This document shows positions 34,213 through 44,775 of a DNA stretch of 64,000 nt, in pieces; position 1 is the stretch's first letter; every line of letters begins with the position of its first letter. The notes under the pieces were generated by a model. That model searched no databases. It saw nothing but the letters and a program-made list of their open reading frames with translations, and was not told where the DNA came from. Origin of the DNA: Escallonia rubra (lineage: Eukaryota; Streptophyta; Magnoliopsida; Escalloniales; Escalloniaceae); assembly GCA_033065855.1 (NCBI GenBank), contig JAVXUO010000114.1, positions 1 through 64,000 of the forward strand, written 5' to 3'. The position numbers and the translations under genes are program-made.

Positions 34213-35892
34213 ATGGAGAAGGGTTCAAAGAGAGATAATTTATTAAAAATGTTCTTCGATAAGAAGAAGGGTTTAAAGAGAGAGAGTTTATCACATAAGC
34301 AGATGGGTTCAGGATTTCCAGATGATAGCTCCTTCATTCGACTCGAAAGTCTAAATCTGTCCAATACAAGCATAAAATCTTTGCCAGCATCCATTTCTAG
34401 CATGGTTGCACTCCGAGAATTTTTCTTGAGAGGATGTGCACTCTTGATGGAACTGCCTCTTGAAATCGGTGCGCTTAAGAATCTCAAGGTGTTTGATTTT
34501 GAAGGAACTGAGGTCATATGTTTGCCCAAGGAAATTGCAGAGCTAACTAATTTGGAATGCCTCAAAGGTTCTCTGTATGGATATGCAGACCATTACCTAA
34601 AAAGTAAGGGAATATCGGCAATAATACCAAGGATGACATTGTCAAAACTCTCCCAATTGAAGGTATTAAGCATTGATGTAAATCCAGATGGTGAGAGGTG
34701 GGATGCTGAGGTCAAGAATATTATGAACGAGCTGTCAAGCTTAAGTAACTTGGACAGTCTTAAGTTGTATTTGCCAACAGCTCAATTGCTGGAACAATTC
34801 CTGCAACTTACTAGGAACCAGCAGTTAATATGCTTGGCATTATCACGCTTTAAATTGCTCGTTGGCTGTCATGAACAGTATTTTGTATCACATATACCAG
34901 ATGATCTCGAGAAGGAGTTTGAGAAATTCGAGAAATGCCTGAAGTATATAAACGGCGAGGGCAACACTGATGTAATTGCCAAGGCACTAAAACATGCTAC
35001 CGCTTTATTTTTAGACAGCCACTGGACTATTAGGAGTCTGTCTACATTCAAGATTGATGACTTGAATAAGCTGAAATTTTGCTTGTTGAGAGAATGCAAT
35101 GAGATGCAAACTATTGTTGAAGGAGGTGACTACTATCACGAAGGCCGGGATTACCAGCGAGAAAAATATGCACTTGGATCTTTAGAATACTTGGGAGTTT
35201 ACTACATGGAGGTGTTAAAAAGCATTTGGAAAGGGCCAATTTGCAGCGGTTCTTTGTCTTCTCTGGGGACCTTGGCCCTGCATACATGCCCCAACTTGAC
35301 TACCATTTTCACCCTAGGGTTACTTCATAATCTCATAAACTTGAAAGACCTTCTGGTTGAAGACTGTCCCAAAGTCAGCAGCTTGGTAAGCATAGATTCT
35401 TCCTGCTTGGAGTCTAACCGTTTGCTACCCCGCTTGACGAAGATGTCACTTTTAGACCTGCCTGAATTGATAAACCTTTCTAGTGGCCTAAATATTGCTC
35501 CAAAGTTAGAAACGTTGGTTGTCATTAACTGCACAAAACTTAAAAGTTTTTCTCCCATGGAAGTGTTGAGTGAAGATATAAAAGAGATCAAAGGAGAGCG
35601 TGAATGGTGGGATAGTTTAATGTGGCATGAATCAGAGTGGAGCAGCGGTCGACCTGATTATTTGGTGCGCGCCTTCGTCCCGCTTGGAAGCAATGGAGAT
35701 TTGATGGATCAATCAGAGAAAGATGGAAACTTGCTACAATATGCAATGCAGGGTGCAAAGCCTTTATCGACAGACAGGTGGGTTTCCCTTCATTCTTGTC
35801 TATACAGATACATTACGCAGGTTTTTCCCTTCTCTACCGTTGTTTCTTGGAACATGATCCCACACACGTGCACTGTTACTTCTTGGAACATG

Positions 35893-35935
<43 letters not shown>

Positions 35936-35940
35936 GCTAA
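34213..35940 (+). pseudogene. NLR-type disease-resistance LRR region, lacking visible NB-ARC
   Basis: The frame is open from 34153; the first ATG is at 34213. After a basic N-terminus, the leucine-rich repeats start near 34,340 (FIRLESLNLSNTSIKSLPAS, then LLMELPLEIGALKNLKVFDF and TEVICLPKEIAELTNLECL), followed by less regular repeats to about 35,560. This arrangement is typical of the C-terminal half of coiled-coil NLR immune receptors of the RPS2/At4g27190 kind. No P-loop, GLPL or MHD motif was found upstream. A short open stretch in another frame at 34020-34175 (GRDAKELVHIVQDKGQ) precedes it and is unassigned. The last ~50 codons run into a TA microsatellite and are unlikely to be real; a donor-like CAG/GTGGGT at 35777/35778 may end the exon. 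It could be a 3' exon of a gene whose other exons are lost, or a fragment. Confidence 0.7.
35894..35932. repeat. (GT)n(AT)n microsatellite
   Basis: GTGTGTGTGT followed by an AT run of about 28 bp, at the end of the LRR open frame, where it produces an artificial VYIYIYIYIY tail. Confidence 0.95.
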
Positions 35941-36761
35941 GCAACTTGTTGAGCGTAATATTGAGCCATTTCAAAATATCAAACCTTTTAACCTCAAAAT
36001 TTGGCATTTAGGATAATATGGACGGTCTATTGATATAGTGTCCATTTATGTTTCCACAAAAAATCAATAATTTGGTAAGGGGACACCTTGGTATTTCTAC
36101 GAAGAAGTGGGCCTTACAATGATTTAAAAAGTACTGCAGCGTCAACTTGATACTTGTGCTGTAAACAAACTTCGAGGAATATTCTATATCTCTTGGTTGA
36201 AAAGGCCTTGAAAATTAAGAGAAGTTAAGTGTGGTCAACTTCAGGGATTTACATTTTTCTTTATTTTTCTCTATTCTTTATTCTTACTATTTTCCCTTTT
36301 GTCATATTGGTGCCACAGTGATGGTAGGTACACAAATCAATGTGTAGATGAAGAAGAAAGAAGTCTTAGATTTTGTCACAAGGAAAGTAGGATTATCACA
36401 TGGATTACTTGGAAAAATGGGATAATCTCATGGGTGATGTCTGTTCACAAGAATGAATCAGAAAGTGTTAATCTTTACTAAGGGATGCTGAAAAATGGAA
36501 GAACCATAATTGTCTTATAGATAAAAGTACAACTGAACCTGGCATATGTGCTTAAAATCCTTGATGTAATGGGTACTTCACAGTGGTTCATTGTCTGGGG
36601 GAGAACAACTTTAGAAGAAAATTTTCATTATGTGCGAAACATTCATAGCTGGTAGGCAGAGACTAGAGAGTTTGTAGAACTCATCTCAACAAGAGACTCT
36701 CCTTAGAAATCAATTCAATAATCAAAGTCCTCACCCAAAGTCTTTGTAAAATGGCACGTGT
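35941..36761. other. Intergenic DNA between LRR region and SINE
   Basis: Only a 60-codon open frame (36299-36481) is present and it matches nothing known. No promoter or element ends recognised. Confidence 0.45.
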
Positions 36762-37068
36762 AGTAGTATAACCTTAGTGCCAACAAGGGTTGGTTCAGCG
36801 GTTCCCAGGATTCCAATTCAGGTTTCTCACCTGGGTTCGAATCTTACCCGCCGCACTTGTTGGTGGCAAACTTACGTCATTGCCCTGCTTGTGCTCCACA
36901 CACGAGTCCTTGTGCGCTTCGGCCCCGACATAGGTGCGGGAATCGGATGCTCAGATGTATGTGGCGGCCTTGTAGGTTCCCGAGGCGCAATACTCCCTGC
37001 CAGTTGGATTAGAGCCTTACGGTCCAGCCTTTTCCTTACAAAAAAAAACAAAGTAGTATAACCTTAGT
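36762..37068 (+). mobile_element. tRNA-derived SINE with 17-bp target duplication
   Basis: The element body is about 36779-37051. The target duplication AGTAGTATAACCTTAGT is perfect at 36762-36778 and 37052-37068. Near the 5' end are RNA polymerase III box A (TGGTTCAGCGG, about 36790-36800) and box B (GGTTCGAATCT, about 36834-36844) with tRNA-like spacing. The 3' end is a short A-rich tail (37040-37051). The 273-bp body is non-coding; the 94-codon open frame across it is incidental. Copying would need a partner LINE. It lies just upstream of the lipoxygenase gene, on the same strand. Confidence 0.92.
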
Positions 37069-37121
37069 ACCCTGTGAACAAGTGAAGCTTCTCAGCTATA
37101 ACACCAGGATTCATCCCTGCC

Positions 37122-37129
37122 TATAAATA
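37122..37129 (+). promoter_or_regulatory. TATA box of the lipoxygenase gene
   Basis: TATAAATA lies 100 bp before the predicted ATG, which places transcription start near 37,155. The SINE tail and its target duplication end at 37068, only 53 bp upstream, so upstream promoter elements were displaced by about 290 bp when the SINE inserted. Confidence 0.65.
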
Positions 37130-37228
37130 TACCACCTTACTCATTCTGCTTCACACAATCGAAACAACTTTCCTATTAATCATATCCTGCTACTTAGGTG
37201 CTTGTCTCGTAAAGCTGCGGATCCAGTA

Positions 37229-40200
37229 ATGGAGGAAGAAGACAGGAACAGGAGGATGAGATATGAAACAGATGAGAGAAGGATCAAGGGAACAGTTGTG
37301 TTGATGAAGAAGAAGAACCTTCTCAATTTTGAAGAGAGACTTGATCGTAGGATTTTCCGCCCCCCTGACCGTAAGGTCTCCCTGCAGCTCATCAGTGCTG
37401 TTAATGGTGACACTGATGGTATGTTATTTGGCACCTTAAATAGTTAACAAGCTCCTTACTTTTCCTCTTTTTTTCTTCCGGGTTTTTAGAAGTTTCTACG
37501 GTTCACTTTTTTGTACCAAGTGATCATCATATTTACACGTAGTGGTTATGTCATATCATGGTAAAAGCCCCCCTTGTCATAATATTATGCAGAAGGAAAC
37601 AGAGCAAACATGTTGGCAGGACAAGAAACTGCTTGAGTATTGCTTTTTTGTTGGTTTCCCTCGAACTCCAAGCTAGCAAATTTGTAATTAGACAATCTGT
37701 CCTAAAAAAAGGTCTCAACGCATCAGAAGATCTTGGTAGATTAGAAAAAAGTACCTCAGCTAGTTTTAACCAAAGCCTTGTCTGTTAGCTTGTGTGAGCA
37801 AACATGTTGGCAGGACAAGAAACTGAATTGAGTACTGCCTTTTTGTTGGTTTCGCTGGAACTCCAAGCTGGCAGATTTGTATTTAGACAATCTGTCCTAG
37901 AAAAGGTCTCAATCCATCAGAAGATCTTGGTAGATGTAGAAGATGGTATCTCATCTACTTTTAACCAAAGCCTTGTCTGTTAGCTTGTGTGAGCAAGTGA
38001 TCATTACCAGGAACGAAACACTGACATAATCTACACTTGAACAAGTTATTGCCACAGGTAAGGCTTGCTTGCTGGATTTAGTCATGAAAAACAAGTTTTA
38101 AACTGATGATCGACTGATAAGAAAAGATCGCGAGTTTCTACTTTGTCTAGTGAAACCAGCTAACAGTACTGGTTTGAGAATCCAAAACTTGGCGAAATCA
38201 TTAAACTGATGTTTGCACTTGGTGTCTTACAGCGAAAGAGCTGCGAGGGAAACTCGGGAAACCAGCACAGTTGGAAGGCTGGAACAGTGCAAACACCCCT
38301 TTGATGTCAGAATATTTCACTTTCAGTGTTACTTTTGATTGGGATGAGGAGATTGGAGTTCCCGGGGCATTTCTGATAAATAATTATGACTACGATGAAT
38401 TCTACCTTAAGACACTAACGCTTGAAGCTGTTCCTGGGCATGGTCGCCTCCACTTCATCTGCAATTCTTGGGTTCAATCAGCCATGTCTCATGAGAAAGA
38501 CCGCGTGTTCTTCACTAATCAGGTACTGGTCTAGTTCTTTGCATTAAAGCTTGATATCCAACCCAAAAGATAAAACCACCGGGCATAAGAACAAGTTACA
38601 ATCCCCATGCATAGTCGGCGTGAGACTTCGACACTTTTAACTACTCTTCGATTCAATTCCAAGAAGCGTCCTTAGTCATACAATTATTCTTGGGTACATT
38701 ATTTCTTTCTTGTGCACAGTTTCAAACTTAACTCAAGAATTATTCATGGTGACTAGCCTTGTAACAAAGATCTTGTTGTAAAATGTTTATCTAGACATAC
38801 CTTCCAAGCCGAACACCACCAGCACTACAGTATTACAGAGGGGAAGAATTAGTGAACCTGAGAGGAACTGGAACAGGAGAACTGGAGGAATCGGACAGGG
38901 TTTATGACTATGATCTCTACAACGATTTGGGAAATCCGGATAATGCAAACCATCTACGTCCAATTCTTGGAGGGTCTACCGAGTTCCCTTATCCTCGGAG
39001 AGGAAGAACAGGCCGACCACTATCAAGGAAAGGTTAGACATTTGTTAAAGTTATGTGCTGATGACTATCCTGATAAGATGACATTGAATTTACGCGTTGA
39101 ATGACACCAAATTAGTTCAACAAATCCTGACAGATCCAAGATGCGAAACCAGGCTGCCATTTTCTGAGAGCTTAAAGATTTACGTCCCTAGAGATGAAAG
39201 GTTCAGCCATTTTAAGATGTCAGATTTTGCTGCTTATGCACTACAATCGATATTTCAGTTCCTCATCCCCGAGTTTGAGGTTCTATTTGATAGAACCCCC
39301 AGTGAGTTAGACACATTCGAAGATTTACTCGAACTCTTTGAAGGAGGAATACCTATACCCGACAACAATTTACTTGAGAGTATCAGGGAAAAATTTCCTC
39401 TCGAAATGATCAAGGAATTACTTCGAAGTGATGGTGAGAGACCATTCAAGTTCCCATTGCCACAAGTAATCAAAGGTATTGTGAACAAGCCTTTTTAGTG
39501 ATTCTAAAATATGCTTTGCAACATTCGTCTATCGCATACATAAATGTGGTTCAACAGCATGGCATGTTCACCCATCATATGTCATCGATATTGAAATTTG
39601 ATTTTTTCAAGCAGAGGATAAATCTGCATGGGCTGATGAAGAATTTGCAAGAGAAATGCTAGCTGGAGTAAATCCTGTCGTTATCTGCGGTCTCAAAGTA
39701 AATCAAAGCTTCTACTCTCCTGATTTTTACAAGAAACTGGATTGGACAAGCCAAAATTCATCTGTCATTTGGTTCTTGTTATTTACCTTCTTTAGAACCC
39801 ATCAGAAGCAATCCTAGTTTTTGTGATCTTCCATCAATAACAAACTACTAAACATTTCAGGAGTTCCCTCCGACGAGCAAGCTAGATCCCAAATTATATG
39901 GGAACCAAAACAGTTCAATGACCAAAGAACACATAAAGGATCACTTGGATGGCTTAACGGTAGATGAGGTAAGTTATTTTTCATGCTAAATTTTCATAAA
40001 CAGTCTCTATACAACACCAATGACCCCATCTATCAGATTTTGCTCACATGTTATTGTTGATAGGCAATGGAGAACAACAGGCTATTCATATTAGATCACC
40101 ATGAAGCGCTGATGCCATATCTGAGGCAGATAAACACAACCTCAACACGGACTTATGCCACAAGGACTCTCCTCTTCCTGAAAAGAGACGGAACTTTGAC

Positions 40201-41826
40201 GCCATTAGCAATCGAGTTAAGTTTTCCGCATGATAAGGGTGATCAACTTGGAGCTGTTAGTAGAGTACAAACCCCAGCAGAAAAGGGAGCCGAGGGAACA
40301 ATTTGGGACTTGGCTAAAGCTTATGTTGCAGTAAATGACTCGGGCTATCATCAGCTTGTCTGCCACTGGTACAAAGCTGTCTAGAAAAAGGCTGTATTTT
40401 AGCAAGATTTAAGGCCTAGTTTGTGAAGGATTTCTGATTCACTTTTGTTTGGTACAGGTTGCATACTCATGCAGTGACTGAACCATTCATTATCGCAACC
40501 AATAGGCAGCTAAGCGTCCTTCACCCGGTTTATAAGCTTTTACATCCTCACTTCCGTGATACAATGAATATAAATGCGCTTGGTCGGCAAACACTCATCA
40601 ATGCTGGTGGAATTCTTGAGAGAACTGTTTTCCCAGGGAAGTTTGCCATGGAAATATCAGCTGTCATGTATAGAGACTGGGTTTTCCCAGAGCAAGCACT
40701 GCCTGCTGATCTTGTCAAGAGGTAACACCATCAAGTATAGATTACTGACAAATTTAACTGAAAATTCATTTGGAAAAGTAGTAGTGAGAGCAGGATAACT
40801 TTTCTAGGCACAAGTGAAACAGTTCCACGGATAGCATACTTTAAGCATCAAGAAATTGGTGACTTTCGATCACCTTGGGCCTCAGCTACACAATTGGGGC
40901 AGACCTCTCCTCGCTCAACCCCGATCCCAAAGAAAAAATTGGAAAATAGAACTCTTAAATATAGGCGGGGATGGATGCAAGGACTCTTGCTTCGACTTCA
41001 ATAATTTTACCAGCTGAACCAGTAGAGAACACCACATGTTATTTACTGATTGAAATGTTTCGCTTTATTCAGAGGGATGGCGGTAGAGGACTCGAAATCC
41101 CCCCATGGCATCCGTCTGTTGATTGAGGCCTACCCATATGCAGTTGATGGGCTTAAAATCTGGTCTGCAATTAGGACATGGGTCGAGGACTATTGTTCAT
41201 TCTACTACAAGAACGACGAAGTAATTCAGGAAGACCATGAACTCCAGTCCTGGTGGGAAGAGGTGAAAAATAAGGGTCACCCCGACAAGAAACACGAGTC
41301 CTGGTGGCCTAAAATGCAAACTCGCGAAGAACTAGTAGAGACGTGCACCATCATCATATGGATAACTTCTGCTCTCCATGAAGCAGTGAACGTTGGACAG
41401 TATCCTTATAGAGGCTACCCCTTAACCCGCCCAGCCATGAGCCGCCGGTTGATACCTAAACACGGCACTCCTGAGTATGATGAGCTAGAGAAGGACCCTG
41501 AAAAAGCTTACTTGAAAACTATTACCGTCCAGATACAGAGTATTCTTGGGATTTCCCTCATAGAAATACTGTCCAAGCATTCTTCTGATGAAGTGGTTCT
41601 TGGGCAGAGAGATACTTCTGAATGGACAACAGACATGGAACCACTGAAAGCCTTTGGAAGATTTGGGAAGAGGCTGAAAGCAATTGAACAAGAAATTACG
41701 GAGATGAACAAGGAGGAGAGGTACAAGAACAGGATTGGACCAGTCCGGATGCTTTACACCTTGCTCCAGCCTAGTACTGAATTGGGACTTACTGGCAAGG
41801 GAATTCCCAACAGTGTCTCAATCTAA
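37229..41826 (+). CDS. 9-lipoxygenase (linoleate 9S-lipoxygenase type), nine exons
   Basis: Predicted exons: 37229-37418, 38233-38522, 38795-39032, 39134-39475, 39615-39697, 39861-39968, 40064-40368, 40458-40721, 41073-41826; total 2574 nt, 857 residues plus stop, normal for the family. All junctions are GT-AG and phases agree. Exons 1-2 encode the PLAT/LH2 beta-barrel ([30 protein letters not shown]); exon 3 holds [11 protein letters not shown] and [10 protein letters not shown]. The iron ligands are present: two His in exons 7-8 (CHWLHTHAV), His and Asn in exon 9 ([11 protein letters not shown]), and the C-terminal Ile (GIPNSVSI). Thr-Val in [10 protein letters not shown] fits 9-regiospecificity. 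No chloroplast transit peptide is apparent, so the enzyme is probably cytosolic and oxygenates linoleic or linolenic acid in the oxylipin pathway. The exon 5 acceptor could be four bases earlier at a CAAG, but that would break the frame with the next exon. Confidence 0.92.
37602..37996. repeat. 194-bp tandem duplication within lipoxygenase intron 1
   Basis: Copy 1 (37602-37795) and copy 2 (37796 to about 37996) both start GAGCAAACATGTTGGCAGGA and end with the CTTGTCTGTTAGCTTGTGTG segment. They are roughly 88-90% alike with small indels. The copies account for about half of the 814-bp intron and affect neither splice site. Confidence 0.9.
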
Positions 41827-42010
41827 AAAAAATTCATTAAGAACTTACCATTCCACCATATTACTGGCAAAAAGGCAGAAGATCTTCATGTTTAAGGTCA
41901 CGGTTGTGCTCTATGCTAGGTTGTTAAGGACCAGGTACTAGTTGATGCCACACCAGTCATCTTTGAAAGTGGTAATCTTTAGTCCAGCCGGCAGCCACAG
42001 CTTGTATAGC

Positions 42011-42041
42011 AATAAAGAGCTTGTATTATTGTAGTAATAAA
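42011..42041 (+). terminator. Poly(A) signals of the lipoxygenase gene
   Basis: AATAAA occurs at 42011-42016 and 42036-42041, about 190-215 bp after the stop codon, a normal 3' UTR length. Confidence 0.6.
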
Positions 42042-42169
42042 GTAGCAATAGAAGTGCTTATTGTTTCGCATTTACTTTGTTTATGTTTGATAAGCAAAAT
42101 ATACGTTCTTAAAGCAAGTTTTTCAAGCAATGAAACACTGCTGAGAAGAGTTCTTGAATTCCATTTGAT

Positions 42170-42307
42170 GTGGCAGAGTTGGCACACAACATGCCCACGA
42201 CACCACCATCAAGCCGCCACAACTCTGCCACATCACTGCGGCCACCATTGTTACCGCTACCACCACCTTGTCACCAGTAGACCTCCACCCCACCGTTACC
42301 TACTGGC
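42170..42307. repeat. CCACC-rich repeat, left part
   Basis: Degenerate CCACC/GCCGCC units, like 32816-33480. The tract continues at 50439 beyond the large LTR insertion. Confidence 0.5.
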
Positions 42308-44150
42308 TGTCATGCCCCCAAAACGGAAGCCGTGACTGAAATCAAATTTTCTGATATACCGATATAATTCTGGTGACAACGGTATAAACAGAGTAACTCA
42401 AACCTTTAAAATAAGATATCTCCATAAAACAAAAATCTAATACAATCCATTCTCTGAATAATCCCTTATAAAACCATCTACTAAACGCAGCGGCTAAACA
42501 AATTACAAAATCAATTTTATCAAATTACCCTCATTAGGGTAAAGTTCTCAAACTAAAAGTACAAAGTTTAATTAACTATAACAAAACTCTCAAAAACTTC
42601 AATGCCGTCACACGGATCCTTAGTCACCTTCTTGACTTGTGGCAAGGGGCAAGGTAGAGCAAAAGGATGAGCTCAAATAGCTCAGTGAGGACCAAAAACA
42701 ACAAGATATCAAAGCAAAAACTAACAGAGTCGAACGACAATACTTGATGGAAATGAGGAAACCAAATTCTTATATTAGATATCAAAACAAACGTGATTAA
42801 GCGTTAACCCTAAACATATATATAATATGCCGGGAATGCTATACAACAAAATTCGATGACTATGTTAGTCATTCGACCCAAACGTCGAACCAAACGTACA
42901 AACATCAAACTTGTGCTACCGGTAGCGTGTTAAGCGTCCATTGATCGCCAGCACATAATCAAACGTATGTCCAAAGGACCCTCTCAATTCGAGAGTTGTT
43001 CAAACATAGTCGATAACTAGTCGTAAATTGACGAGTACAAAAATACAAATTCAATGGGACTGAAATTACGCAACTCTGAGTTCCTTTGAGCTCAATATAA
43101 TATGAGATCAAATAATGGATGGCAAGCACTTAAACAAGGAAATAGGAACCAAATTCAAGCTTGAACTTAGAAAAAGAAAACAACACAGGAGCTGTTTCTT
43201 TCTAATGACCATTATTCAATAAGTAATGTGAACCTGGGAGTTTTGTCCAATGATAGAAGGGTATTCCCTGAGGTGATTTAACTCAAGGCATATGCATGTG
43301 CATTAGAAAACAAGCTCTAGCAGTATGGAGTAAAACAAATTATGAAGAGGGGATTTAGGACAAAGGAGATTACCACCACCTAAACAAGAAGAAACTAGAC
43401 CTTATTCTAAGGCTTGGTTATATTAGAACTGAAAGAAGACAAGAGACTCAAAGTTTTACGGTAAACATGTGTAACAAAAACATAGAACATCCAAGAATTT
43501 CCAGCAATTAAAATAAGGCAGTTTGGTCCAATGATTTCAACATGTGGGGGCAAGGTGAAGAAACAATCAGTAAAGTAGGTGAATTGTGTGAACCTGTACT
43601 GAGTCTTTCAAGATTTCGAAGGATCAGAATATGGATTAAACCAAAACCATCTATATTCCTCAGAACTAAGGCACTCACGAGTTGTTGTAAAAAAAATAGC
43701 ACGAAGAGATTATAATGGATGAAGACAATGACACCACCTAAGGAAAGAAAAAGACCAATACATGGCTGACGAAAGACACTGCCCAGAAACAATGGAAACA
43801 AGAAATGATTAAAAATACAAGACCCAGCCTTACAATCAAGATGGTTTTAGGAACCAAAATTCATGGCAGATGGATTGTCTAATTTTTTTCTCTATAAACA
43901 GCACTACGCGAATCAAGGTGAAAGATGAACAAAATTTTATGGTTCAAGACCTGTTAACAATTACCCAAAAAGGCTCCATGTAATCAGCAACATCACGGGA
44001 CAAAACATGGAAATCAAATTGGAACAATAAACGCATTGCTGCTACCAATTTCAAGAGCAGCAATCCTTTGCGGCAATCGGAATGCAAGTTATAACGATAA
44101 GATATTCGAAACAATCCCTTACCACAGCAAGAATAGAGAAAGTCCCTTAC
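42308..44150. mobile_element. Probable solo LTR, left part
   Basis: It starts TGTCATGCCCC at 42308 and, after removal of the chromovirus at 44151-50104, ends GGGGTATTTCA at 50438: the TG...CA layout with a matching inverted CCCC/GGGG end. Flanking 5-mers are CTGGC (42303-42307) and CCGGC (50439-50443), one mismatch from a 5-bp target duplication. Total length about 2.2 kb. Nothing in it codes; a 97-codon minus frame at 43508-43801 is unconvincing. It could also be a non-autonomous element. Confidence 0.55.
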
Positions 44151-44775
44151 TGTGATGAACCCAGGTACACAGCTTTACAACAATGGTGAATTGAAGGATT
44201 ACAGTAGGTGATGATAGAATAGATTTAAGATGAATAAGAGTAACCAGCAAGAAAGAACAGGTGGGAAGAGAAAGCCAGATAGAAGAAGAAGAAGAATGAT
44301 TCTCAATTTCTGATAATGCGTACCCTTTTCTTCACGTGTCCCTCCCATATATGGGCAGTTACAACCATTTTCTCCAGCTCACCCTTTTCTACTAATTACT
44401 TATATTGGACAGTTAAGTAAAAGAAGGCTAAGGACAATTAAAACTATGATGCCATTAGGACAGAGATTATGGCATTAACAACCATTAATCACCTGTCCCT
44501 AACATCTTAATGGCAAGAGTCTACATAAATGCTGGTGCTTTGAGTGCTGATCACGCGCCAAAATGATGCATAGAGCAGCTCTTGCCACGCGCTTCCCATA
44601 TTGTTAAGTCCTTCTATATTGCTCTTCACGCGCTGCATTTTCCAAGCCAATTTCTTCTGCTGCTGTAACTCCTTGGCCTGACTCAGCTGCTACTTGATTT
44701 CCATTGCTGTCTTCCCCTTGTGGTTTGTTCCATTTTATTTTGATTTTGAGAGGTGGCCTGGACCTGTCCCTGACA
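44151..44775 (-). repeat. 3' LTR of the chromovirus
   Basis: 625 bp, identical to the 5' LTR except three substitutions. The end of the polyprotein frame lies inside it: the frame enters at 44775 and stops at 44604. Confidence 0.95.

Noticed and set aside
35778..35940. C-terminal 54 codons of the LRR open frame
   Set aside because: They run through a GT/AT microsatellite, follow a donor-like GTGGGT and have no LRR pattern.
36785..36850. Possible tRNA gene
   Set aside because: Boxes A and B are present, but there is no cloverleaf, and the A-rich tail and 17-bp duplication identify a SINE.
36777..37061. 94-codon plus-strand frame upstream of lipoxygenase
   Set aside because: It coincides with the SINE body and its target duplications, so it is non-coding.
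37202..37228. Upstream in-frame extension of lipoxygenase exon 1
   Set aside because: It begins with TTG, not ATG; the first ATG in frame is 37229 and gives a normal family length.
43508..43801. 97-codon minus-strand frame rich in hydrophobic residues
   Set aside because: It lies inside the probable solo LTR, has no recognisable family and no supporting signals.
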